Source: JAYELX01 sp964544065
GTDB taxonomy: Bacteria; Chloroflexota; Anaerolineae; Anaerolineales; UBA11858
DNA length: 6,713 bases
Assembly (NCBI GenBank): GCA_964544065.1
Contig: CAZJBA010000164.1
Span: forward strand, 1-6,713
Reading direction: 5' to 3'
Shown in pieces: positions 1-5,307 of this stretch (position 1 is its first letter; every line of letters begins with the position of its first letter). The translations under genes and the position numbers were made by a program. The notes beneath the pieces are model-generated. The model did not search any database. It saw only the letters and a program-made list of their open reading frames with translations, and was not told the origin of the DNA.

Positions 1-1989
1 GCGTAGCTGCGCGACTTGGTTGAGGGCATCTTTCATGTAGGGGGCGGTTTTCAATAGCCGTAAAAATTCCTCTTTGGGGATCAGGGCCAACTCGGCCGGT
101 TGATCTCCGGTGCGGATATTGGCGATCGATTTGCCGCCGTTGAACAATTCAACTTCGCCGAAGAACTGGCCCGGACCCAGGCGGGCTACCGTTGTTGCCG
201 GGATGTTTGTGTTGACAAACACTTCCACCTCGCCGTCCGCGATCATGTAAAAATGATCTACCGGCTCCCCCTGGTGCAGGATGACCGATTGAGGCGCGTA
301 TTCTTGCTTTTCAGCCTGATGCGTAGCAGCCAACATTTGAGGGTGGTCCAGGTAAGGAAGCGCCCGCGCCACGGTTTGGTCGATCACTTCGCCGTCCGAG
401 AGGATCACGGTTTGGTCGGTTCGCTTGGTCAGGGCCGGGTCGTGGGTGACGATCAAAATGGTCTTGCCATCCCCGGCTAAACGCTCAAACAGACTCAGAA
501 TAATTTCAGCGGAACGCGTGTCCAGATTGCCGGTCGGTTCGTCCGCCAGGATCAGGGGCGGATCGGTTGCCAGGGCTCGTGCGATGGCGGCGCTTTGCTG
601 CTGTCCGCTGGATACCGCTGTGGGCAGCTTGTCAGCTTGCTCTTCCAGCCCAACCTGTTGGAGCAGTGCCATGGCCCGCTCTGGCCGCTCGCGGAAGGGG
701 TACATGTCGCAATAATCCATCGGCAACATCGTATTTTCCAACAATGTCAGGGTGGGCAGCAGTTGAAAGAATTGGAACACCACGCCCACATTTTTGCCCC
801 GCCACAGGGCCCGCTGACTCTCGGTCATGGCGTAAATGTCCTTCCCGCCGACGATGACCTCCCCGGAAGAAGGGTGGTCAATGCCCGTGATCATGTTCAA
901 CAGGGTCGACTTGCCGCAGCCAGATTTGCCCACGATGGAAACGAATTGGCCGTACTCGAAGTCCAGGTTGATGCCTTTCAGGGCGGTGAAATCTCCGGCC
1001 GGGCTGTGGTAGGTTTTGACCACCTCTCGCAAGGAGATCGCAGTTTTTGGGTGTTTCGATTTTGGATCGGGACGAGCATCACTTCTGTCATTGCGAACCC
1101 CGGATGTTTTTGCCGGGGTGAAGCAATCTTCTCCTTGACAAGCAGCAGATCGCTTCGTCGCGGAAAGCGCTTCTCGCGATGACACAATCCCGAAGGGATT
1201 TGTGCCCGAAACGATCTTGGCCTGTCCGTTCCCCCCAGAGGTTGTTTGGGCAGTTTGAGCCTCCGAGTTGCCCACCAGCTTGCCATCTGAGATTTTGACC
1301 CAGCGCGAAAAACGGTCTATTTGGCTCTCGTCGTGAGTGACCATGACGATTGTTTTGCCTCGCTCGATCAGTGTCTCGAAAATTTGGAAGATGGTTTCCG
1401 CCGTGACCGAATCGAGGTTACCGGTGGGTTCATCGGCGATGATCAGCGGAGGGTCGTTGACCAGGGCCCTGGCGATAGCGACGCGCTGTTTCTGTCCGCC
1501 CGAGATGTGGGCCGGAATTTTGTCGGCGTGCTCCAAGATGTCGACCAGTTCGAGCAGCTCGAGGGCACGCTCCCTGCTGGCTCCGGGCTGGTAGCGCCCG
1601 GAGAAGTCCTGGGGCAGCATGATGTTTTCGATCAGGTCCAGGCTGGGAATCAATTCGAAGGATTGGTAGACGATGCCCATATGTTGGCCGCGCCAGGCGG
1701 CTTTGGCATCCTCGCCCATGGCGTGTACGGAGATGAATCCGTTTTCATCCGCTTGCTTGGCTTGATTCCCTTCCCGAAAGTACACTTCTCCCCCGGTCAG
1801 TTGGCTGACGCCGGAGGTCATGTTGAGTAGGGTGGTTTTGCCCGCCCCTGATTTTCCCGTAATGCCTAAAAATTCGCCTGCGTGGACGTCTAAATTAATG
1901 CCCTTGAGGGCCCAAAAAGGTCCGTCTCCTGTCTGGTAGGCTTTGACGACCTCTCGCATTTTGATGATCGCTGGTTGTTGATTAGTCAT
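1..1989 (-). CDS. Tandem ABC transporter ATPase (NBD-NBD) with C-terminal cNMP-binding-like domain, 3' end outside the window
   Basis: Translating the minus strand from the ATG at 1989 gives 663 codons with no stop up to the window edge, so the C-terminus is missing. Domain 1 (about residues 6-235) has Walker A GKSGAGKT (45-52), a Q-loop in VYQS, signature ISGGQ (162-166), Walker B with D186/E187, D-loop NLDS and H-switch H219. A linker (about 240-315) follows. Domain 2 (about 317-535) has Walker A GKSGCGKS (354-361), Q-loop Q406, a degenerate signature VSSGQ (459-463), D483/E484 and H516. A cyclic-nucleotide-binding-like domain starts near residue 545 (HQGEPVDHFYMI, then FGEVELF around 610). 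DEPTGNLD in both domains points to the MacB/LolD branch, which powers FtsX/MacB-type permeases at the inner face of the membrane. No permease is visible; it may lie beyond the left edge. AGAAGG (1998-2003) sits 8 nt before the ATG and supports this start. Domain 2 has no start codon of its own in frame, so this is a true fusion in this assembly. The transported substrate is unknown. Confidence 0.93.
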   Translation of the reverse strand, partial: MTNQQPAIIKMREVVKAYQTGDGPFWALKGINLDVHAGEFLGITGKSGAGKTTLLNMTSGVSQLTGGEVYFREGNQAKQADENGFISVHAMGEDAKAAWRGQHMGIVYQSFELIPSLDLIENIMLPQDFSGRYQPGASRERALELLELVDILEHADKIPAHISGGQKQRVAIARALVNDPPLIIADEPTGNLDSVTAETIFQIFETLIERGKTIVMVTHDESQIDRFSRWVKISDGKLVGNSEAQTAQTTSGGNGQAKIVSGTNPFGIVSSREALSATKRSAACQGEDCFTPAKTSGVRNDRSDARPDPKSKHPKTAISLREVVKTYHSPAGDFTALKGINLDFEYGQFVSIVGKSGCGKSTLLNMITGIDHPSSGEVIVGGKDIYAMTESQRALWRGKNVGVVFQFFQLLPTLTLLENTMLPMDYCDMYPFRERPERAMALLQQVGLEEQADKLPTAVSSGQQQSAAIARALATDPPLILADEPTGNLDTRSAEIILSLFERLAGDGKTILIVTHDPALTKRTDQTVILSDGEVIDQTVARALPYLDHPQMLAATHQAEKQEYAPQSVILHQGEPVDHFYMIADGEVEVFVNTNIPATTVARLGPGQFFGEVELFNGGKSIANIRTGDQPAELALIPKEEFLRLLKTAPYMKDALNQVAQLR
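1086..1184. repeat. Palindromic dispersed-repeat-like element (GTCATTGCGA type) inside the ABC linker
   Basis: The outer arms are TGTCATTGCGA (1086-1096) and TCGCGATGACA (1174-1184), which match as an inverted repeat with one mismatch. Inner arms GAAGCAATCT (1120-1129) and AGATCGCTTC (1147-1156) pair with one mismatch. The left half holds an exact 7-bp hairpin, ACCCCGG (1097-1103) with CCGGGGT (1113-1119). Sequences of the form GTCATTGCGA...GAAGCAATCT are, from general knowledge, a familiar class of dispersed intergenic palindrome in many bacterial genomes. Here the element is inside an open frame: with these ends it is 99 bp, or 33 codons, and encodes about residues 269-301 of the linker of the tandem ABC ATPase. 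No clear target-site duplication was seen. Copy number in the genome cannot be judged from this window. Confidence 0.72.
1183..1204. repeat. Short hairpin next to the linker palindrome
   Basis: CACAATCCC (1183-1191) pairs with GGGATTTGTG (1195-1204) around a GAA loop, with one bulged T. It overlaps the end of the 1086-1184 palindrome by two bases and is also translated within the ABC linker. It may be an extra module of the same repeat or a second repeat placed next to it. Confidence 0.45.
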
Positions 1990-2079
1990 GGTTCAAACCT
2001 TCTGTTGGGAGGTTGAAAATTGTATTGAAAATGTTCAAAGCGCTCCTTTGTACCAATAAATTGTGTATCTTTTGCTAAA

Positions 2080-2107
2080 ATTATAGCCACCTGTTTTCAT
2101 TTGTAGA
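2080..2107 (-). promoter_or_regulatory. Sigma-70-like promoter of the tandem ABC gene
   Basis: On the minus strand a perfect TATAAT lies at 2085-2080. Sixteen bases upstream is TCTACA (2107-2102), which matches TTGACA at four of six positions. The predicted transcription start, near 2073, leaves a leader of about 80 nt before the ATG at 1989. The promoter lies directly downstream of the double palindrome at 2131-2164, and its -35 box is inside one arm of the outer inverted repeat (2099-2108). Confidence 0.6.
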
Positions 2108-2189
2108 GATGCCAGTGACAATCAACATGTGTGACGTTCGTCATTTCGATATGACGCGCGTCACTTCTTCCTTGAGATACTCTACAAAT
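2099..2189. repeat. Exact 10-bp outer inverted repeat around the operator
   Basis: ATTTGTAGAG (2099-2108) is repeated in inverted orientation as CTCTACAAAT (2180-2189), with no mismatch. The midpoint (2144) is close to the centre of the 34-bp palindrome (about 2147.5), so the two dyads are nested almost concentrically. The left arm covers the -35 box of the ABC promoter. The right arm has no -10 box at a suitable distance on the plus strand, so a mirror-image promoter is not supported. Confidence 0.5.
2131..2164. promoter_or_regulatory. Double palindromic operator candidate (two TGACG-NN-CGTCA sites)
   Basis: The arms GTGACGTTCGTCAT (2131-2144) and ATGACGCGCGTCAC (2151-2164) form a 34-bp inverted repeat, 12 of 14 positions pairing around the spacer TTCGAT. 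Each arm is itself a dyad: TGACGTTCGTCA (2132-2143, the central TT breaking symmetry) and TGACGCGCGTCA (2152-2163, perfect). The two dyad centres are 20 bp apart, about two helical turns, so two dimers could bind on the same DNA face. The block lies about 25 bp upstream of the -35 box of the ABC gene. This architecture suits a TetR- or MarR-like dimeric regulator, but no regulator gene is in the window and the binding protein is not known. Confidence 0.6.
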
Positions 2190-2456
2190 CAGTAAGGCCA
2201 GCAAGCCAACCCGCTTGCTCTTCATTTCCCCACTTCACTGGATGGATTATTGGGCGTGCGCTTTATTCGCGCTGTGCTTGAATCCAACCAAGCCAACGGT
2301 AGATGGACCCAACGTTAGCTTCCATGGCACTTGACAAGTTTAAATCGGCGACCAAACTCGAAAGGTTTTCCCGGGCCTCGAAATGAAAAGGAGAAGAACT
2401 GATGGATAAAATTCTCGAACGCTTACCAACATTCAACCAACTCAGTGGACTCAATC
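2165..2456. other. Intergenic stretch with short ORFs and a small hairpin
   Basis: No long gene is supported here. It contains an exact 7-bp stem AGCAAGC (2200-2206) / GCTTGCT (2213-2219) without a clear T-tract, so a terminator is not convincing. Several very short plus-strand ORFs are present (2242-2334, 2256-2318, 2324-2386), and a better one starts at 2402. None is recognisable. The region lies downstream of the 4Fe-4S gene and upstream of the ABC promoter, and may hold decayed coding sequence. No clear terminator for the 5091-2457 cluster was found. Confidence 0.4.
2324..2386 (+). CDS. Possible 20-residue basic peptide or gene remnant
   Basis: An ATG at 2324 opens 20 codons ending in TGA (2384-2386). 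The product is Lys/Arg-rich and could be helical (MALDKFKSATKLERF...). It has no good Shine-Dalgarno sequence. It ends 15 nt before the next small ORF at 2402, whose ribosome-binding site begins right after this stop, as in a two-cistron arrangement. It is too short to judge by composition. Chance, a leader peptide or a remnant are all possible. Confidence 0.15.
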   Translation: MALDKFKSATKLERFSRASK

Positions 2457-2467
2457 TTAGCGTGTAG
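2402..2467 (+). CDS. Possible 21-residue small protein or truncated gene start with strong RBS
   Basis: AAAAGGAGAAG (2387-2397) is a near-ideal Shine-Dalgarno sequence 8 nt before the ATG at 2402. The ORF has 21 codons (beginning MDKILERLPTFNQ) and stops with TAG at 2465-2467. Its last 11 bases overlap the 3' end of the convergent 4Fe-4S gene. It is not recognised. It could be a real small protein, or the 5' end of a longer gene whose remainder was lost when the neighbouring cluster was joined here. The strong ribosome-binding site is the main reason for listing it. Confidence 0.28.
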   Translation: MDKILERLPTFNQLSGLNLSV

Positions 2468-3428
2468 GATGCCCTTGTCCATGTTGGTAGTAAGCCGCGT
2501 CGATCAACGCCTTGATCTCCAATGGTTCCCCTTTGCTGGCGTCGCGTGTCAGACACAGAGCGCCCTGCTGGCACTTGTCGACACATACGCCGCAGCCCAT
2601 GCAGGCTGTCGCTTCAATGGCCGCGGTTTCATCGATCACGTTGACAGCCTCAAAGGGGCAAATCTGCTCACAGGTGCCGCAGCCTTCGCAACGGGATTCA
2701 TCCACGATGCAGAGATACCCTGAAGCCGTCAGCATGGGCGTCCCGTTGCGCTGGGCTTGCATGGCGCCGCAACAGCAGGAGCAACAGTTACAAATAGCGT
2801 AAAAACGCTCCAACATGGCATCCTTGAAAAAGGCATGATGAACGTGACCGCGCTCGTGCTCGGCGCGGAGAATCTCCACGGCCTCATCTTGTGAGATTCG
2901 TTGAGAGCGTTGGGGATGGTGCTCGCGGACGAAACTTGCAAATGGATCCCCAATGATCAGGCAAACATCCAGGGGGGTACAAGGGTCGGGACGGGCAGAG
3001 CGGCATGGGCATTCCAACACGACGATGTGATCGGGATTTTTCATGACGATGTCACGGGCGCGCTTGTAGGGGATGATCGGCTCCAAGTCTTTGAAGGTAA
3101 TATCCTCTTGCACCGAGACGAGTCCGGCGGCGGCTTCGGGTGGAACGACCTTGCCGTGGTAGGTATCGGCAAAGGTTACTGTATCACCATTTGAATCTGG
3201 GCTTTTGCTGCCATCTGATGTCAGCAAGCGTGAAAAAAGCGCCGACACGGGGCGGAAGAGCCGGGTCAGAGGGTGTTCGCCAGTGCCGATGCCGATATAA
3301 AGATAAGGCCAACGAGCGTAAATATATCCGTGGATAAAATCGAAAAGAGAATACCCGCTGATCTTTTTTCCCTCTTTGTAGAAATCTCGGGTCGAATCGC
3401 GTGGGGGCAGTTTTTGTCGTTTTTTCAT
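2457..3428 (-). CDS. Cysteine-rich 4Fe-4S dicluster ferredoxin-like protein
   Basis: The 323-aa product ends in a classical two-cluster ferredoxin domain: C247xxC250xxC253xxxC257-P, then C276xxC279xxC282xxxC286. These should bind two [4Fe-4S] clusters for electron transfer. Upstream are two further cysteine groups: ECPCR...C...C (C140, C142, C150, C156) and the very dense CNCCSCCCG (C213, C215, C216, C218, C219, C220), which may bind another cluster or metal. The N-terminal 100 residues have no cysteine and are rich in aromatics. No signal peptide or confident membrane span is seen, so a cytoplasmic location is likely. The gene starts 13 nt after the PLD stop; its AAAGGA (3438-3443) overlaps that stop and lies 9 nt before the ATG, suggesting translational coupling. 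The redox partner and reaction are unknown. I recognise the general class of 4Fe-4S proteins but cannot name a characterised family. Confidence 0.92.
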   Translation of the reverse strand: MKKRQKLPPRDSTRDFYKEGKKISGYSLFDFIHGYIYARWPYLYIGIGTGEHPLTRLFRPVSALFSRLLTSDGSKSPDSNGDTVTFADTYHGKVVPPEAAAGLVSVQEDITFKDLEPIIPYKRARDIVMKNPDHIVVLECPCRSARPDPCTPLDVCLIIGDPFASFVREHHPQRSQRISQDEAVEILRAEHERGHVHHAFFKDAMLERFYAICNCCSCCCGAMQAQRNGTPMLTASGYLCIVDESRCEGCGTCEQICPFEAVNVIDETAAIEATACMGCGVCVDKCQQGALCLTRDASKGEPLEIKALIDAAYYQHGQGHPTR

Positions 3429-3441
3429 TGAAGATGTTCCT

Positions 3442-4596
3442 TTACTCGCAACTCATATCGGCGGGATCGGGTTGCTCGGCCTCGGCCCAGCGGGCTTCGA
3501 ACTCGGCCAGGTACTGGGCCGCGATGTCGGCATTGGTGATCACCAGTACGTTTTCGTCGTTGCTCTCGTCGGCGTTGTTGGAGAAATTCAAAGAACCGGT
3601 CACCACGATTTTCTCATCGATGATGAAAACTTTGTGATGGAAGGTGCCAGGGTTGCCGTCTTGGCGTACCGGCACATCGGCGCAGTACAGGCCCGGTAAT
3701 TCGCTGTATTTTGTCTCACTGCCGCGGGTTTCGAAAATGCCCATGACATCGACACCCGCTTTGGCCCGAGAGAGAACGGCAGCCCCAAGATCGTCGTGCG
3801 TGAATGAGAAGGCCATGAAACGAATGCTGCTCTGAGCCGATTTGATCAAAGGGCTTAGTTGGGCGACGACCTCGTCTTCGGGGGCAAACAGAACCCGGAT
3901 GGGGGTGCCATTAACGGTGACGGTTTGCTGCCCCAGCGTGGACGGTGACCTCGGCCCGAATTCGCCCGACCACAGCTCTTCGAACTCGCGTTCGTAGATC
4001 GCCGCCAAACGGGTGGATTCGATCACGATGACATTGTTGTTGTTGCGAAAGTTGCCGTTCTCGGTGATGTTGGTTGAGCCTGTCCACACCGTCATGCCGT
4101 CGAAAATCCAGAACTTGTCGTGCATCAAGGCGCTGCGCTGATCGCCCTTGACGGGGATGCCTGCCTCTTCTAGCATGGCGAACTGGCCGTGGCCCTCTTC
4201 TTGGTCGGTCTCGAGGCCGTGTTCATCGTCGGTGACCCAGCGCACATCCACGCCGCGCTCCTGGGCCGCAATCAGCGCCTCGGCTACCGGGGTGAGGTTA
4301 AACTCAAAAGAGGCGATATGAATGCTTTTTTGGGCGCTGTTGATGCGATCGATCAGCTTCTCGGGAAGCGAGCCCTGAATCACGCTGGGATCGTTGACCC
4401 GGACCGGGTCGGTGAAATAAACGTTCCACCAGTCGCCGCCACCGCCGACAATTTCGGGAATCGGCGTTGGTGTCGGTTCGGTAAAAAGTCCTAAGGGATC
4501 AGAGCCAGTAAAGAAATAAACCCCCGCTAAGATGACCACAATAGCGGCGATAAAGAGGCGAAGCGCGTTCGATTGTCCGGATTTTTTCCTTTCCAT
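3442..4596 (-). CDS. Membrane-anchored phospholipase D-superfamily protein with two HKD motifs
   Basis: The 384-aa product has an N-terminal hydrophobic segment (about residues 12-30) after a basic start, so it is a signal anchor or uncleaved signal, and then a Pro/Thr linker (PTPTPIPEI). Two PLD repeats follow. The first has H159-x-K161-x4-D166 with G173-S174-x-N176. The second has H320-x-K322-x4-D327 with G334-S335-x-N337. All catalytic HKD residues are present, so one chain can form a complete active site using a phosphohistidine intermediate. The superfamily includes phospholipases, cardiolipin synthases and nucleases, and the sequence alone does not decide between them. The catalytic part is expected outside the membrane. 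AAGGAG (4603-4608) lies 6 nt before the ATG and supports this start. It is the middle gene of the cluster: 48 nt after the 148-aa gene and 13 nt before the 4Fe-4S gene. Confidence 0.94.
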   Translation of the reverse strand: MERKKSGQSNALRLFIAAIVVILAGVYFFTGSDPLGLFTEPTPTPIPEIVGGGGDWWNVYFTDPVRVNDPSVIQGSLPEKLIDRINSAQKSIHIASFEFNLTPVAEALIAAQERGVDVRWVTDDEHGLETDQEEGHGQFAMLEEAGIPVKGDQRSALMHDKFWIFDGMTVWTGSTNITENGNFRNNNNVIVIESTRLAAIYEREFEELWSGEFGPRSPSTLGQQTVTVNGTPIRVLFAPEDEVVAQLSPLIKSAQSSIRFMAFSFTHDDLGAAVLSRAKAGVDVMGIFETRGSETKYSELPGLYCADVPVRQDGNPGTFHHKVFIIDEKIVVTGSLNFSNNADESNDENVLVITNADIAAQYLAEFEARWAEAEQPDPADMSCE

Positions 4597-4644
4597 CAGA
4601 TTCTCCTTTTTTAGGCTGGATAGGATCGTTTTCTAACGTGATAT

Positions 4645-5091
4645 TTATTCCAGATTGATGTTTTCTACAAACTGTCGTAAGGTCTGGATTGTTTTTGTAG
4701 CATTGACCTCCCCTGAACGGATTTCCTTCAGGAAGGCTTTCTGTTGGTTGGGCGTGGGCGGCGAGTAGTCGTTTCCGTAAATGATCCCAGCTTGGGCAAT
4801 GATGTCTGAGAGCAAGGCTTCTTGCTCTTCAGCGCTCAGCGACTCGCGGTTGGCGACCCATCGGTTGACCGCTCGCATCAACCGGCGGGTGGCCCGCATG
4901 GGTCCGTACATGGCTTCTTCGGCCTCGCTGTCTTCCATGCCATCCGTGCGCTGGACGATCTTCTGAGCGCAGATCAGGCCCCAATCGATCAGAATATCAG
5001 CCGTATCGTCGTCCAGGTAGGCGGTCAAACTCTCGTTCCCCAAGATTCGTTCCGCAGAACGGTCCATTCTGTAAGCAAGTTTTTCATCCAT
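4645..5091 (-). CDS. Uncharacterised small helical acidic protein
   Basis: The 148-aa product is not recognised. It is rich in Glu, Asp, Ala and Arg, reads as mainly alpha-helical, and has no signal peptide, membrane span, cysteine cluster or catalytic motif. There is one cysteine (ICAQK), and a Pro-rich turn (YSPPTPNQ) separates an N-terminal helical region from a C-terminal one. It is the first gene of the minus-strand cluster, 48 nt ahead of the PLD gene and in the same direction, so co-transcription is likely. There is no clear Shine-Dalgarno sequence before the ATG at 5091, and I found no convincing promoter, because the upstream DNA is occupied by the repeat at 5126-5194. The reading frame fits the gene spacing and a protein-like composition. 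Its function is unknown; it could be cytoplasmic and bind the anchored PLD, but nothing in the sequence shows this. Confidence 0.8.
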   Translation of the reverse strand: MDEKLAYRMDRSAERILGNESLTAYLDDDTADILIDWGLICAQKIVQRTDGMEDSEAEEAMYGPMRATRRLMRAVNRWVANRESLSAEEQEALLSDIIAQAGIIYGNDYSPPTPNQQKAFLKEIRSGEVNATKTIQTLRQFVENINLE

Positions 5092-5125
5092 AATTGTTTT
5101 GGTGAATAGAAATAGGTTGATTGAG

Positions 5126-5194
5126 TATTGGTATAGTGGGCATTGGGTAGATCAATGACCCAACCCCAATATACCAATTACCAACATACCAATT
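5126..5194. repeat. Imperfect hairpin and ATACCAATT repeats in the divergent intergenic region
   Basis: ATTGGTATA (5127-5135) pairs exactly with TATACCAAT (5170-5178). The stem continues inward through GTGGG/CCCCA and TTGGGT/ACCCAA, with two mismatches and one bulged base, to a loop at about 5149-5157. Beyond the stem, ATACCAATT at 5171-5179 recurs at 5186-5194 with a 15-bp period. The unit resembles the short TACCAATT-type intergenic repeats I associate with Chloroflexota genomes, a weak recollection. Both flanking genes point away from it, so it is not a terminator for either. Confidence 0.65.
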
Positions 5195-5291
5195 CCCCGT
5201 CTTTGGAGAAGATACTGGTTGCCTGAGTAAGTACCTATTTTCCCCCAAAATCCACCTAAGCGCAAGTGGAAAAATGCAATCTTCTGGCTTG

Positions 5292-5300
5292 TGATACAAT
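5292..5300 (+). promoter_or_regulatory. Extended -10 promoter directly before the metallopeptidase start
   Basis: TGATACAAT is an extended -10 (TG-n-TACAAT) ending 7 nt before the ATG at 5308. Transcription would start at about the A of that ATG, giving a leaderless mRNA. No Shine-Dalgarno sequence is present between the box and the ATG, which agrees. There is no good -35 box, as is common for extended -10 promoters. Confidence 0.55.
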
Positions 5301-5307
5301 CTGGCCC

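Noticed and set aside
595..1182. 195-codon plus-strand open frame
   Set aside because: It is antisense to the second ABC domain and the linker repeat, with no protein motif of its own.
978..1286. Separate minus-strand ORF across the linker, suggesting a frameshift between two ABC genes
   Set aside because: The main frame was translated base by base from 1989 to 1 and is open throughout, so no frameshift is needed.
1321..1830. 169-codon plus-strand open frame
   Set aside because: It is antisense to the first ABC ATPase domain, whose Walker A, signature and Walker B motifs are all on the minus strand.
2200..2219. Stem AGCAAGC/GCTTGCT as a rho-independent terminator
   Set aside because: There is no adjacent run of T on either strand and the stem is only 7 bp.
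2263..2586. 107-codon minus-strand ORF overlapping the end of the 4Fe-4S gene
   Set aside because: It is in another frame from the 4Fe-4S gene, has no ribosome-binding site and covers its conserved cysteine-coding region without any motif.
5126..5194. Start of a CRISPR-like array
   Set aside because: The repeated unit is only 9 bp with 6-bp spacing and partly inverted, unlike CRISPR repeats and spacers.
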